Assembly: GCA_015064445.1 (NCBI GenBank)
Contig: SVSE01000007.1
Location: forward strand, 31,828-95,827
Source of the DNA: Oscillospiraceae bacterium
GTDB lineage: Bacteria; Bacillota; Clostridia; Oscillospirales; CAG-272
Length of the DNA stretch: 64,000 nucleotides
Reading direction: 5' to 3'
This document shows positions 1 through 10,092 of the stretch, piece by piece. Each line of letters begins with the position of its first letter. Position 1 is the stretch's first letter. Both the position numbers and the translations under genes were made by a program. Below the pieces are notes generated by a model, which was given only the letters and a program-made list of their open reading frames with translations, was not told the origin of the DNA and made no database searches.

Positions 1-279
1 GACGCAAACTGGGGCAGAATTCTTTGCGCTATCGGTTACAGTGGCGCAGATGTCGATGTTAATCGCGTTGATGTGTTCTTTAAATCCTCAAAGGGCGAAA
101 TTCTCGTTTGCGAAAATGGCGCAGGCGTAGATTTCTCTGAGGAAATTGCAAAGGAAATACTTTTAGAGGACGAAATCACAATCGTGGTTAAGCTTGGTGA
201 CGGAAATGCATGCGCAACCTCTTGGGGCTGTGACCTTACCTACGATTATGTAAAAATAAACGGAGATTATAGAACATGA
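1..279 (+). CDS. argJ: Glutamate N-acetyltransferase / amino-acid acetyltransferase ArgJ, C-terminal part (truncated by window start)
   Basis: Frame 1 is open from base 1 (DANWGRILCAIGYSGADVDVNRVDVFF...GDGNACATSWGCDLTYDYVKINGDYRT), a typical ArgJ C-terminus; next to argB with overlapping stop/start. Confidence 0.93.
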   Translation, partial: DANWGRILCAIGYSGADVDVNRVDVFFKSSKGEILVCENGAGVDFSEEIAKEILLEDEITIVVKLGDGNACATSWGCDLTYDYVKINGDYRT

Positions 280-1169
280 TGGAAAACAATTTGCCAATAG
301 AAATGACAAATGCACATCGTGCAGAGGTGCTTACTCAAGCCCTCCCTTATATTCAAAAATACTACGGTAAAAGCGTTGTTGTAAAATACGGTGGAAATGC
401 CATGATAAATGAGCACCTTAAGGAGCAGGTAATGGAGGACATCGTTCTTTTGCACCTTATAGGAGTTAAGGTTGTTTTGGTTCACGGTGGTGGGCCAGAA
501 ATTACCGATATGCTTAAAAGAATCGGCAAGGAAAGCGTATTCCACAACGGACTTCGTGTAACCGATAAGGAAACTGCTGAGGTCGTTCAAATGGTTCTCG
601 CAGGTAAAATAAACAAGAGCCTTGTAAACCTCCTTGAAATCAAGGGTGGCGATGCAATCGGTCTTTCAGGTCTTGATGGACATATGATTCAGGCTGAAAT
701 GAAGGACGAGGCGCTCGGATTTGTAGGTAAAATCACAAATGTTGATGTAACACCTATAACCGATATTCTTGAAAAGGGCTATATTCCTGTTGTTTCAACA
801 ATCGGTTGCGATAACGAGGGCAATATTTATAATATTAACGCAGACACCGCCGCAGCATATATCGCAGGCGAAATGAAGGCTGAAAGACTTCTTACAATGA
901 CTGATATTGCAGGAATTCTTCGCGATAAGGACGACCCAAGCTCAATTATTCCTTGCGTTGATATCGCAGAGGCAAGAGAGCTCTTTGATAGTGGTGTTAT
1001 ATCAGGTGGTATGATACCAAAGGTTGAGTGCTGTATCGAGGCAATCGAGCACGGTGTTGAAAGAGTAACCATTCTTGACGGTCGCGTTCCTCATGCATTG
1101 CTTATTGAAATGCTTACCGAAGAGGGCGCAGGAACAATGGTAATAGCAGATAAAAATTGCAGTCAATAA
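276..1169 (+). CDS. argB: Acetylglutamate kinase
   Basis: VVKYGGNAM, LVHGGGPEI and GGMIPKVECCIEAIEHGVERVTILDGR motifs; arg operon context. Last codons lie in a repeat element (see findings). Confidence 0.96.
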   Translation: MMENNLPIEMTNAHRAEVLTQALPYIQKYYGKSVVVKYGGNAMINEHLKEQVMEDIVLLHLIGVKVVLVHGGGPEITDMLKRIGKESVFHNGLRVTDKETAEVVQMVLAGKINKSLVNLLEIKGGDAIGLSGLDGHMIQAEMKDEALGFVGKITNVDVTPITDILEKGYIPVVSTIGCDNEGNIYNINADTAAAYIAGEMKAERLLTMTDIAGILRDKDDPSSIIPCVDIAEARELFDSGVISGGMIPKVECCIEAIEHGVERVTILDGRVPHALLIEMLTEEGAGTMVIADKNCSQ

Positions 1170-1247
1170 CATTTACAAAATTTTTTAACGCAGAATATAG
1201 GGCGTTTGGCTACTCCAAATCAAGAGTGGTTGAGTCTCTATCTGCTA
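1144..1247. repeat. Short MITE-like element, copy A
   Basis: Ends are a perfect 9-bp inverted repeat TAGCAGATA (1144-1152) / TATCTGCTA (1239-1247); interior matches 12700-12800 (TTTACAA.ATTTTTTAACGCAG.AT.TAGGGCGTTTGGCTACTCCAAATCAAG.GTGG.TGAGTC). Confidence 0.8.
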
Positions 1248-1259
1248 AGGACAAAGCAA

Positions 1260-2423
1260 ATGATAAATAATAAGGAAATAGACAAGCAGTATGTCGCTAA
1301 CACATACGCGCGCTTTGATATCGAAATAGTTGATGGCAAGGGCTCACGCGTTGTAGACTCAAATGGCAAGGAATATATAGACCTCGCAACAGGAATTGCT
1401 GTAAATACCTTTGGTATTGCAGATAAGGAATGGACTGATGCAGTAACAGCTCAGCTCGGCAAATTCCAGCATGTGTCAAACCTCTATTATTCGGAGCCGT
1501 GTGCTAAGCTTGCAGAGCTTCTTTGCGAGAAAACAGGCGCTAAAAAGGTGTTCTTTGGCAACTCAGGAGCAGAGGCAAACGAGTGCGCTATAAAGGTCGC
1601 AAGAAAATGGGCACAGGACACCAAGGGCGAGGGCGATTATACTATAATCACACTTAGAAATAGCTTCCACGGAAGAACAATAACAACTCTTAAGGCAACA
1701 GGACAGGATGTTTTCCACAAGGATTTTGGACCATTCCCTGAGGGCTTTGCATACGCAGAGGCAAATAACACCGAAAGCGTTAAGGAAATCGTAAAGAGCA
1801 CAAAATGCTGTGCAATTATGATGGAAATGGTGCAGGGCGAGGGAGGAGTGCTTCCACTTGATAAGAGCTTCGTGCTTGATTGCGTTGAAATCGCAAGGGA
1901 AAACGACCTTCTTATCATCGCTGACGAGGTGCAGACTGGCAACGGAAGAACGGGCACTCTTTATGCATATGAGCAGTTCGGCTTTGTTCCAGATATAGTT
2001 TCAACTGCAAAGGGACTTGGCGGTGGCTTGCCAATCGGTGCAACACTTTTGTTCGATAAGGTTGAGTGCACCTTGAATGCAGGCTCTCACGGCTCTACAT
2101 TTGGTGGTAACCCTATCGCTTGCGCAGGCGCTATCAGTATTATTTCAAGACTTGATGAAAAGACACTTAACGGTGTCAAGGAGCGTTCTGAATATATATT
2201 TAACGCACTCAATGGCGCGCAGGGAATAAAGAGCGTTACAGGTCTTGGACTTATGATAGGAATTGAAACCGAAAGAGATTCGGGCGAGGTTCTTAAGGCT
2301 TGCTTTGAAAAGGGAATTTTGCCTATCAAGGCAAAGACAAAGATTCGCTTGCTTCCTGCACTTAATATTCCTATGGATGAGCTTAAAAGGGCAATCGAAA
2401 TCTTAAAGGAATGTGCAAAATAA
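1260..2423 (+). CDS. argD: Acetylornithine aminotransferase (class III aminotransferase)
   Basis: [40 protein letters not shown] and [14 protein letters not shown] motifs. ATG at 1260 ([19 protein letters not shown]) preferred to the ORF-track start at 1206, which lies in the repeat. Confidence 0.95.
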   Translation: MINNKEIDKQYVANTYARFDIEIVDGKGSRVVDSNGKEYIDLATGIAVNTFGIADKEWTDAVTAQLGKFQHVSNLYYSEPCAKLAELLCEKTGAKKVFFGNSGAEANECAIKVARKWAQDTKGEGDYTIITLRNSFHGRTITTLKATGQDVFHKDFGPFPEGFAYAEANNTESVKEIVKSTKCCAIMMEMVQGEGGVLPLDKSFVLDCVEIARENDLLIIADEVQTGNGRTGTLYAYEQFGFVPDIVSTAKGLGGGLPIGATLLFDKVECTLNAGSHGSTFGGNPIACAGAISIISRLDEKTLNGVKERSEYIFNALNGAQGIKSVTGLGLMIGIETERDSGEVLKACFEKGILPIKAKTKIRLLPALNIPMDELKRAIEILKECAK

Positions 2424-2433
2424 GGAGAAAATT

Positions 2434-3420
2434 ATGAACTTTTTAAAGGGTAAGGATTTTTTGAAGCTTCTCGATTTCTCAAGTGAGGAAATAGGAAAGC
2501 TTATCGACCTTGCAGGTGAGCTCAAGGCTAAAAAGAAAAATGGCGAGCCTCACGAATATTGCAAGGGCAAGAATATTGCACTTATATTTGAAAAAACAAG
2601 CACTCGTACTCGTTGTAGCTTTGAGGTTGCAGCGCACGATCTTGGTATGCATGTAACCTATCTTGATCCAACAGGCTCACAGATAGGCAAAAAGGAAAGC
2701 ATTGCCGACACTGCACGCGTGCTTAGTGGAATTTACGACGGAATTGAATATCGTGGCTATGGTCAGGAAATCGTTGAGGAGCTTGCAAAATACTCCAAGG
2801 TTCCTGTTTGGAACGGACTTACAAACGAATTCCATCCAACTCAAATTCTTGCCGACTTCTTGACAATTAAGGAGCATTTTGGCTATTTGAAGGGCATTAA
2901 GTTCGTTTATATGGGCGATGCTCGCTTCAATATGGCAAACTCTCTTATGGTTGGCTGTGCGAAGATGGGACTTGACTTTGTAGCTTGCGCTCCTGAAAAG
3001 TATTTTCCAAATAAGGAGCTTACCGAAATTTGCAAGGAAATTGCGAAGGAGAATGGCTCAACAATTACATTTGAGGCAGATCCGGATAAGGCTGTTAAGG
3101 GCGCTAATGTAATCTATACTGATGTATGGGTTTCAATGGGCGAGCCAACTGATGTTTGGGCACAAAGAATAGAGGACCTTTCTCCATATCAGGTAAATAA
3201 GGCGATTATGTCAAAGGCAGCAGAAAATGCAGTATTTATGCATTGCTTGCCTGCATATCACGACCTTAAAACCACAATAGGCAGAGAAATGGGAGAGCGC
3301 TTTGGTAGAGATGCCATGGAAGTAACAAACGAGGTGTTCGAGAGCGAGCAGTCGATTGTATTCCAAGAGGCTGAAAATAGAATGCATACTATCAAGGCTG
3401 TAATGCTCGCCACCCTTTAA
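2434..3420 (+). CDS. argF: Ornithine carbamoyltransferase
   Basis: [33 protein letters not shown] and [10 protein letters not shown] motifs; ATG at 2434 after AAGGAGAAA. Confidence 0.96.
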   Translation: MNFLKGKDFLKLLDFSSEEIGKLIDLAGELKAKKKNGEPHEYCKGKNIALIFEKTSTRTRCSFEVAAHDLGMHVTYLDPTGSQIGKKESIADTARVLSGIYDGIEYRGYGQEIVEELAKYSKVPVWNGLTNEFHPTQILADFLTIKEHFGYLKGIKFVYMGDARFNMANSLMVGCAKMGLDFVACAPEKYFPNKELTEICKEIAKENGSTITFEADPDKAVKGANVIYTDVWVSMGEPTDVWAQRIEDLSPYQVNKAIMSKAAENAVFMHCLPAYHDLKTTIGREMGERFGRDAMEVTNEVFESEQSIVFQEAENRMHTIKAVMLATL

Positions 3421-3774
3421 GACCTTTATGCGTCATTATGCTTCGTTGCTCCACGATAGCGACCTTGGAGTACAAAAAGTACACCTTCGCCCGCTATCTT
3501 TCGGTGCGCCTAGCCTAATTTAGCCTAAAAGGCTTAAAGCGAGCTCTGATTGATTAAACAAGATAGCCATCGTCTGTTGCCTGTGGTGCGCCTTGCACTG
3601 GGGTTCCCCGAAGTGCACGAAGTAAGCTTTGGGGGTTCGCAGTATAACTTGCTTCTAATGCAATCAGCAAGACCTTTATGCGTCATTATGCTTCGTTGCT
3701 CCACGATAGCGACCTTGGAGTACAAAAAGTACACCTTCGCCCGCTATCTTCCGGTGCGCCTAGCCTAATTTAGC
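3419..3774. repeat. 106-bp direct repeat pair flanking a palindrome-ended spacer
   Basis: 3419-3524 and 3669-3774 match with one mismatch (3501 T / 3751 C); spacer ends CTGATTG (3545-3551) / CAATCAG (3661-3667); each unit contains GATAGCG...CGCTATC. Confidence 0.9.
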
Positions 3775-3829
3775 TTAAAGACTCTTAGACGCAGTAGTGT
3801 GTTGCTTCTTACCGACATTTTAACAAAGA

Positions 3830-3854
3830 AAAAGCCGAGAAATCTCGGCTTTTA
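3830..3854. terminator. Rho-independent terminator (likely bidirectional)
   Basis: AAAAGCCGAGAAATCTCGGCTTTTA hairpin between convergent units. Confidence 0.75.
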
Positions 3855-3858
3855 TTTT

Positions 3859-4686
3859 TTATTTATCCATATAGAATGCGTGATTGCCTATCTTAGCAAA
3901 GAGCACACCATTCTTGGAAATCCAGCTATTTGGCGCTTTTGTAGGATTCACAAAATACAGTATTTTGTCACTGATAGAATAGCCCTCAAGGCAAATTTTT
4001 GCCGCGACTATGCTTTCCTTTGTTGGAGTGTTATAAATTGTACCGTTAGACGCAGGAGAGAATTGTACTCCGTATTTTTTGTCAAATATAACACTATAAA
4101 TGGTATTTGGATATCTCTTAGAGCGCACACGGTTTAAAATTACATTTCCGACAGCAATTTTGCCACGCAAGGGCTCGCCCTGACTTTCTGCAGTTATAAT
4201 TCTCGCAAGCCAAAAAACCTCGTCCTCGCGATAGAATTTATCGCCCGAGGTAATAGCGCCAGAGCCACGAGTTACCTTGAAACCGTGAATTGTACTATCC
4301 CAGCTTATCTTGGCATCAAATGCCTTATAAAGGAGCAGAATAGGCGCATACATAGTGCCACTACGCATATAAATAGGCTCATCAAAATACAAATATCTAC
4401 CATTGGCAATTATGTAATTTGAGCCGTCCTTACATTCAAGCGTAAGCTTACCCGTCTTTATTGTAAGCGTGCGAGTGCTTGAATTGTAGCTTGATTTGGC
4501 ACTCGAGTCAATAGATGTGGCAAATTTTTTTATTCCTACATATGTGGTATTATTTGAAACCTGTACATTTCCGTTGAATTTTTCGCCCCCTATATAAACC
4601 GAAACTCCACTTGACGCACTCGCTGAAATGGCAAATACTGAGAAGAGAGAAACGCTTAATAATAGGATTGCAATTAGCTTTTTCAA
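3859..4686 (-). CDS. SleB-type cell-wall hydrolase with N-terminal copper-amine-oxidase-like stalk domain, secreted
   Basis: Signal peptide; C-terminal FWLARIITAESQGEPLRGKIAVGNVILNRVRSKRYPNTIYSVIFDKKYGVQFSP is Hydrolase_2/SleB-like. Confidence 0.88.
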   Translation of the reverse strand: MKKLIAILLLSVSLFSVFAISASASSGVSVYIGGEKFNGNVQVSNNTTYVGIKKFATSIDSSAKSSYNSSTRTLTIKTGKLTLECKDGSNYIIANGRYLYFDEPIYMRSGTMYAPILLLYKAFDAKISWDSTIHGFKVTRGSGAITSGDKFYREDEVFWLARIITAESQGEPLRGKIAVGNVILNRVRSKRYPNTIYSVIFDKKYGVQFSPASNGTIYNTPTKESIVAAKICLEGYSISDKILYFVNPTKAPNSWISKNGVLFAKIGNHAFYMDK

Positions 4687-4823
4687 ACATCTTCCTTTCC
4701 TTACAGTATACTATAAAACAAAATTGTAAAATCGCGACAATTTACGCTATCATTGTATCATAAGGAAAAGAATTAGTCAACGCACAATATATTCCAAAAT
4801 TTCCAAAATAAGCCACCCTGTGT

Positions 4824-6383
4824 TCATTTTTGGGAAACAAGCCTTTTGCCCCAGCGCACATCATCCTTTGTGATCACGCCCATAATTCTTGATACTATAA
4901 GATATAAAAGCATAGTGATGGCAAGCTCTAATATCAAATACGATTTCCCACTCTCAACAATTCCAAAAAGCTGTAGCATCACTCCACTGTCAAATAAAGC
5001 TCGTGCTATAAGAGTCGATACGGCAATTGAGGCAAGTGGCTTGAAAACCCATTTTATAACAGGAGTGGATACGCCACTTATATTAAGTAGCTTTATTATG
5101 CTAAATGATGTGTTAAATACCTCTGTTATGAAAATTACAGCCACATATCCCCGTATTCCAAAGCGTGGCAGAAGTAAAATTATAAGTAAAACGCTAATTA
5201 GAGAGTCGCTTATGTTAACTCTCATTGTATATAATTGCTCGCTCAAGCCCTTTAGCATAGCATCAACTGCACCATCAAGATACATAAGAGGTATAAGAGG
5301 GGAAAGAAGCCGTATATATTCTCCTGCCTCGGCGCTTCCATATAAAAACTCGCCTATCTCGTGCGAAAATGATACAAACGCACCACTAATTCCGATTGAG
5401 AAAAGCAAGGAAAGCGCAAAAGCTCTTGAAACAATATATCTAACTCTTGTTGTGTTTTGGCACGCGTGCGCCTCAGAAAGCTCTGGTACAAGTAGAGAGG
5501 AAAATGCACCAAGCATAGCCGAGGGGAAAAGCAACAAGGGAATGACCATTCCGTGCAAAACTCCGTATGAGGAAAGCGACGCCTCATAGCCAAGCCCACA
5601 TCGGCGAAGTCCCCATGGAATTGCAAGATGCTCAATTGTAGAAAGCGCACTTCTAACATAAGCACTAATCGCAACGGGAAGAGCAACGGAGCAGACTCTG
5701 CCAAGCTCGCTACTATGTGTAGCTTCCACTCGAAAAAGTCTTTTTCTGTCAACTAAATACAAGACGCCAGATACAATGGCGCTTACTATTTCGCTTATTA
5801 CTCCACCAAGCACAAAGGCAACGCACGACACCTCAAGCGACCCACCTGCCACAATGACGAGCAAATATGAGCATAGCGTAACTCTTACTCCTTGCTCAAC
5901 AAATTGCGCGATCACGCCCTTGTATACGCGCCTTACTGCGTAAAAATAGCCACTTATCGCGCTTGAAAGCGAAATTGCAGGCAACGAAATTGCAAACACC
6001 CTCAATGGTAAAACAACTCTTGCATCTCGCAAAAGCACATCTCCTATCGCCCTTGAAAGCAAGAAAAGTAAAATCGCAGAGGTAATTGAGAAGACAAGAG
6101 AATAGAAAAACGACGCACGCATAATTCGTCGTGCCCGTCCGTCTCCCTTTGCAACCGAGGCTGAAACGAGCCTAACAACAGCTAAGTTTATTCCCGAGCA
6201 GGCAAGCGTTATTGTAAAGCCAAAAATTCCGCCCATAAGCGTCAAAAGCCCCATACCCTGTGCACCAAGCCTTTCGGATATGTACGCATTAAAGGCTACA
6301 CTAATTCCACGAAGTGCAATTGAGGATGCAGAGAGTAAAAGAGCATTAAAAAAGTATTTTTGAGCCCTGTTAATCAAAATCAC
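4824..6383 (-). CDS. spoVB: Stage V sporulation protein B / polysaccharide flippase family (MATE-like)
   Basis: Multi-TM, about 519 aa; KYFFNALLLSASSIALRGISVAFNAYISERLGAQGMGLLTLMGG is a SpoVB-type N-terminus. Confidence 0.82.
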   Translation of the reverse strand: MILINRAQKYFFNALLLSASSIALRGISVAFNAYISERLGAQGMGLLTLMGGIFGFTITLACSGINLAVVRLVSASVAKGDGRARRIMRASFFYSLVFSITSAILLFLLSRAIGDVLLRDARVVLPLRVFAISLPAISLSSAISGYFYAVRRVYKGVIAQFVEQGVRVTLCSYLLVIVAGGSLEVSCVAFVLGGVISEIVSAIVSGVLYLVDRKRLFRVEATHSSELGRVCSVALPVAISAYVRSALSTIEHLAIPWGLRRCGLGYEASLSSYGVLHGMVIPLLLFPSAMLGAFSSLLVPELSEAHACQNTTRVRYIVSRAFALSLLFSIGISGAFVSFSHEIGEFLYGSAEAGEYIRLLSPLIPLMYLDGAVDAMLKGLSEQLYTMRVNISDSLISVLLIILLLPRFGIRGYVAVIFITEVFNTSFSIIKLLNISGVSTPVIKWVFKPLASIAVSTLIARALFDSGVMLQLFGIVESGKSYLILELAITMLLYLIVSRIMGVITKDDVRWGKRLVSQK

Positions 6384-6495
6384 CCCCTACTTGGCTAAAT
6401 ATATGTTTTTGCGAGGTCAAAAATTCAATAAAAATTTGACTTTTTGCGCAATATGTGATAATATAAATAGGTAAAGACTAATCAAAGGAGCGCCT

Positions 6496-7200
6496 ATGGA
6501 ACAATTTTCAAGAACTGAAATGCTTTTTGGAGCTGAAAATGTGAATAAATTGAAGGACAAGCGCGTGATTGTGATTGGCGTCGGTGGCGTCGGTGGCTAT
6601 GCTTGCGAGGCACTTGCAAGAAGTGGTGTTGGCAGAATCGATATTGTAGACAACGATACCGTGTCCGAGTCAAACATCAACCGTCAGATTATCGCCCTAC
6701 ATTCAACCGTAGGACAGCCAAAGGTCGATGTAATGCGTGCAAGAATGCTCGATATAAATCCCAGCCTTGAATGCGTTGCATATAATCTTTTCTATGTTCC
6801 GGAGTCAACGGATTCTATTGACCTTTCAAAATATGATTATATAGTTGATGCTATTGATACAGTAAGTGGAAAAATCGCACTCGTCTTAGAGGCGCAAAGA
6901 GTAGGGACACCTATAATTTCCTCAATGGGAGCAGGAAATAAGATTGACCCAACTGCATTTAAGGTTAGCGATATATATAAAACCTCGGTTTGCCCTCTTG
7001 CAAGAGTAATGCGTACCGAGCTTAAAAAAAGAGGAATAAAGAGCCTCAAGGTCGTTTATTCCGAGGAAAAGGCAATCGAGCCTGAAGTCCCAGAGGAAAT
7101 GAAGAGCCTAACCAAAATTCCACCTGCCTCCTGTGCATTTATTCCGTCCGTTGTAGGACTTATAATCGCCTCCGAGGTTATCAAGGATTTAATGAAATAA
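6496..7200 (+). CDS. tcdA: tRNA threonylcarbamoyladenosine dehydratase (ThiF/HesA family)
   Basis: RTEMLFGAENVNKLKDKRVIVIGVGGVGGYACEALARSGVGRIDIVDNDTVSESNINRQI; ISSMGAGNKIDPT. Confidence 0.92.
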   Translation: MEQFSRTEMLFGAENVNKLKDKRVIVIGVGGVGGYACEALARSGVGRIDIVDNDTVSESNINRQIIALHSTVGQPKVDVMRARMLDINPSLECVAYNLFYVPESTDSIDLSKYDYIVDAIDTVSGKIALVLEAQRVGTPIISSMGAGNKIDPTAFKVSDIYKTSVCPLARVMRTELKKRGIKSLKVVYSEEKAIEPEVPEEMKSLTKIPPASCAFIPSVVGLIIASEVIKDLMK

Positions 7201-7201
7201 G

Positions 7202-7229
7202 AAAACGCACTCGTTTGAGTGCGTTTTTT
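7202..7229. terminator. Rho-independent terminator
   Basis: AAAACGCACTCGTTTGAGTGCGTTTTTT between convergent genes. Confidence 0.75.
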
Positions 7230-8184
7230 AGTTGTTGAATGGAAGTATTTGCGAAACCGTTTGTCCCTCTGTCCAAGAAACAGTGTAGCTTATTTCGCCC
7301 CTTGATAGGAAATCCTTTGCCTCGCCGTTTCGATGAAGCTGTGCCAAATCCTTTGGAGAAACATTTTTTGTCAAGGTGCCAAGAAAGCCAGAGAATATAG
7401 CATCTGATTTTGCCTCGTCCCAGTTGTAGAAATCGGTTATTTTATATGTGAAGGTCGCTGTGTAAACCTTACCAGTGCTTGTGAGATTTGTAATTTCAAT
7501 GGCGGTAAAGTATGAGCCGATGGCATAATGCCAGTCACCCTGTAGATTGTGATGGACAAGCTCTTCCTTTTGATACACATTGATTTCCTCGCCTACAACA
7601 GCCAGCTTTTCGCAGGCGCGCAAGGCTCTATTAAGCTCGGCGTTTCTTGTGTATAGCGCATTCTCATCCTCTAAGAAGGACTCCATATCAATAATGTAAT
7701 CCTCGCCTGTATTGTTAAGATAATGCTTCATAAAGGCGCTCGCGTTTTTGTAGCTTACAAGAGAGCCACCCGTTGCAATAAATTTTGCACTCGATTTTAT
7801 GGAGCTCAAATTGCTTGCGTCATAGCCACTTGCAGCACCCTTGCCATAAATGGTGTTAGACCACGCCATCTGCTTCATTCTATCATCTGATTTGCCAACT
7901 CTTGTAATAGCAGAGGAGAAGCCATCTGCCTCTGTAATAACGACAACCTCGCTTGAGCTCTCCTCAGAGCTTTCAACGGAGCTTTCAACGGAGCTTTCGC
8001 TATCACTTGTGCTCTCGCTTTCACTTGATTCGCTTTCAATAGAGCTCTCCTCGGAGCTTGACGAAGAGCTTGAATGCGAGGGCCTCCTGCTTGAGGATGA
8101 GCTTGAGCTCTCCGAGCCATTATTACACGCAACAAGAGCTAAAATCAACACAAAGGCTAATATTAAAGCAATTGCTTTTTTCAT
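7228..8184 (-). CDS. Lipoprotein with Ser/Glu-rich low-complexity linker, unknown function
   Basis: Lipobox LALVACNNGSESSSSSSSRRPSHSSSS..., then a globular C-terminal domain. Confidence 0.8.
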   Translation of the reverse strand: MKKAIALILAFVLILALVACNNGSESSSSSSSRRPSHSSSSSSSEESSIESESSESESTSDSESSVESSVESSEESSSEVVVITEADGFSSAITRVGKSDDRMKQMAWSNTIYGKGAASGYDASNLSSIKSSAKFIATGGSLVSYKNASAFMKHYLNNTGEDYIIDMESFLEDENALYTRNAELNRALRACEKLAVVGEEINVYQKEELVHHNLQGDWHYAIGSYFTAIEITNLTSTGKVYTATFTYKITDFYNWDEAKSDAIFSGFLGTLTKNVSPKDLAQLHRNGEAKDFLSRGEISYTVSWTEGQTVSQILPFNN

Positions 8185-8304
8185 TTAAAAAATACCTCTT
8201 TTCAGAAATTCCGTATATATTTTATCATAATCGTAGCAAAAAGTCAATAAAATCCCCTTGCATAATGTGCGTCCCTTATGATAAAATAAATACGAGGTGA
8301 TTTT

Positions 8305-9360
8305 ATGCTACAAAAACTTGAAAATTTAAGGGCGAAATTTGACCCCCTTGGAATAGATGCCTGCCTTATCACGGGCGCAATCAGCCATCGCTATTTTACA
8401 GGCTTTGATAATCCCGATGCAACGCTTCTTGTTTGCCAAGAGCGCGCATATGCAATTGAGGATTTTAGATACGAGGAGATTGCACAGACGACACTTCACG
8501 ATATTTATACCGTAATATCGCCAAAGCAGGGAATTCTCTCGGAGCTGATTGCCGAAAATAAAATAACCTCTCTTGGTATAGAAAACGAATCGCTTACACT
8601 AAAGGAGTATGAGCGATTTAAGGCTACCTTAAAAGTGAATCTCGTTTCTATAAACGATACAATTTCTTCCATGAGAGAGATAAAAACACCGTGTGAGCTT
8701 GAGAAAATAGCAATCGCACAGGAAATCACCGACGGCGCATTTGCTCACATTTTAAAAATAATCACACCTCAAATGACCGAAAACGATGTCTGCGCAGAGC
8801 TTGAATATTATATGAGAAAGCACGGTGCACACGACAAAAGCTTTGAAACAATTGTAGTAAGTGGAGCAAAATCCTCTATGCCTCATGGCACACCATCAGA
8901 CACAAGACTCAAAAAGGGCTTTTTGACAATGGATTTTGGCGCTCTTTATGATGGCTATCACGCAGATATGACAAGGACAATTTGTATAGGCAAGGCAGAC
9001 GATGAGATGAAAAAGCTCTATAACACCGTTTTGCACGCACAAAAATCAGCCCTTGAATTCTTGCGCGACGGGGTGAAATGCTCCGATGCAGATAAGGTCG
9101 CAAGAGATATAATTGAAAAGGATTATAAGGGCACCTTTGGGCACTCTCTCGGACACGGAGTTGGCTTGGAAATTCACGAAGCACCAACGCTTTCGTCACG
9201 ATGCGATAAAATCCTCGTTCCTGGTAATGTTGTAACCGTTGAGCCTGGCATCTACATAAAAGGAAAGTATGGATGCAGAATAGAGGATTTGGTGATTATT
9301 AAGGAGGGCGAGATAAGAAATCTCACAAAAAGCCCTAAGGAGCTTATAGAAATTTACTGA
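8305..9360 (+). CDS. Xaa-Pro peptidase (M24 family)
   Basis: TMDFGALYDGYHADMTRTICIG, FGHSLGHGVGLEIHEAP and VVTVEPGIYI metal-ligand motifs. Confidence 0.93.
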   Translation: MLQKLENLRAKFDPLGIDACLITGAISHRYFTGFDNPDATLLVCQERAYAIEDFRYEEIAQTTLHDIYTVISPKQGILSELIAENKITSLGIENESLTLKEYERFKATLKVNLVSINDTISSMREIKTPCELEKIAIAQEITDGAFAHILKIITPQMTENDVCAELEYYMRKHGAHDKSFETIVVSGAKSSMPHGTPSDTRLKKGFLTMDFGALYDGYHADMTRTICIGKADDEMKKLYNTVLHAQKSALEFLRDGVKCSDADKVARDIIEKDYKGTFGHSLGHGVGLEIHEAPTLSSRCDKILVPGNVVTVEPGIYIKGKYGCRIEDLVIIKEGEIRNLTKSPKELIEIY

Positions 9361-9504
9361 TTTTCGCAAAAAAATAAAAAATATTGTGCTAACCTATTGC
9401 AATATTCAGTATTTTATAGTAAAATATCTATGTAATTTTATGGTACGACTCTGGCGTGTCGATGCCTGAATAATTTATGAAATCGCCAAGGAAAGGGAAA
9501 AGAT

Positions 9505-10068
9505 ATGATTACAGCAGGAGATTTTAGAAATGGCGTTACCTTTGAAATGGAAGGTAAGGTATATCAGGTAATCGAATTCCAGCATGTTAAGCCAGGTAAG
9601 GGCGCTGCATTCGTAAGAACAAAGTATAGAGATGTTGTTACAGGAGCAATTCGTGAGGCTTCATTTAACCCAACTGCAAAGTTTGAGACAGTTCAGGTTG
9701 AGCGTAGAGAGCTTCAGTATAGCTACAACGACGGCGACCTCTACTACTTCATGGATATGGAATCCTACGAGATGGTTCCAGTAGACGCAAATAAGCTCGG
9801 CGACAACTTCAAGTTCGTTAAGGAAATGGAGATGTGCAAGCTTTCATCTATTAAGGGCGAAATCTTCGCAGTAGAGCCACCAACATTTGTTGAGCTTTAC
9901 ATCACTGAAACCGAGCCAGGCGTTCGTGGCGATACAGCTACTAACGTAACAAAGGCTGCAACTGTTGAAACAGGCGCTGTTGTTAGAGTTCCAATCTTTA
10001 TCAATGAGGGTGACCTTATTAGAATTGATACAAGAGTTGGCGAATACCTTGAGCGTGTAAACAAATAA
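9505..10068 (+). CDS. efp: Elongation factor P
   Basis: [72 protein letters not shown]. Confidence 0.97.
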   Translation: MITAGDFRNGVTFEMEGKVYQVIEFQHVKPGKGAAFVRTKYRDVVTGAIREASFNPTAKFETVQVERRELQYSYNDGDLYYFMDMESYEMVPVDANKLGDNFKFVKEMEMCKLSSIKGEIFAVEPPTFVELYITETEPGVRGDTATNVTKAATVETGAVVRVPIFINEGDLIRIDTRVGEYLERVNK

Positions 10069-10092
10069 TTTAAGCAAAGAGAGGATTTAACT

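Noticed and set aside
1206-1259. N-terminal extension of ArgD in the ORF track (MATPNQEWLSLYLLRTKQ)
   Set aside because: It is repeat-derived sequence; ATG at 1260 gives the normal N-terminus.
3534-3768. Small ORFs on both strands after argF
   Set aside because: They lie wholly in the direct-repeat/palindrome element, with no RBS or domain signal.
7850-8188. Plus-strand Leu/Ser/Glu-rich ORF and minus-strand ORF 7875-8135
   Set aside because: Alternate-frame readings of the Ser/Glu-rich linker of the lipoprotein at 7228-8184.
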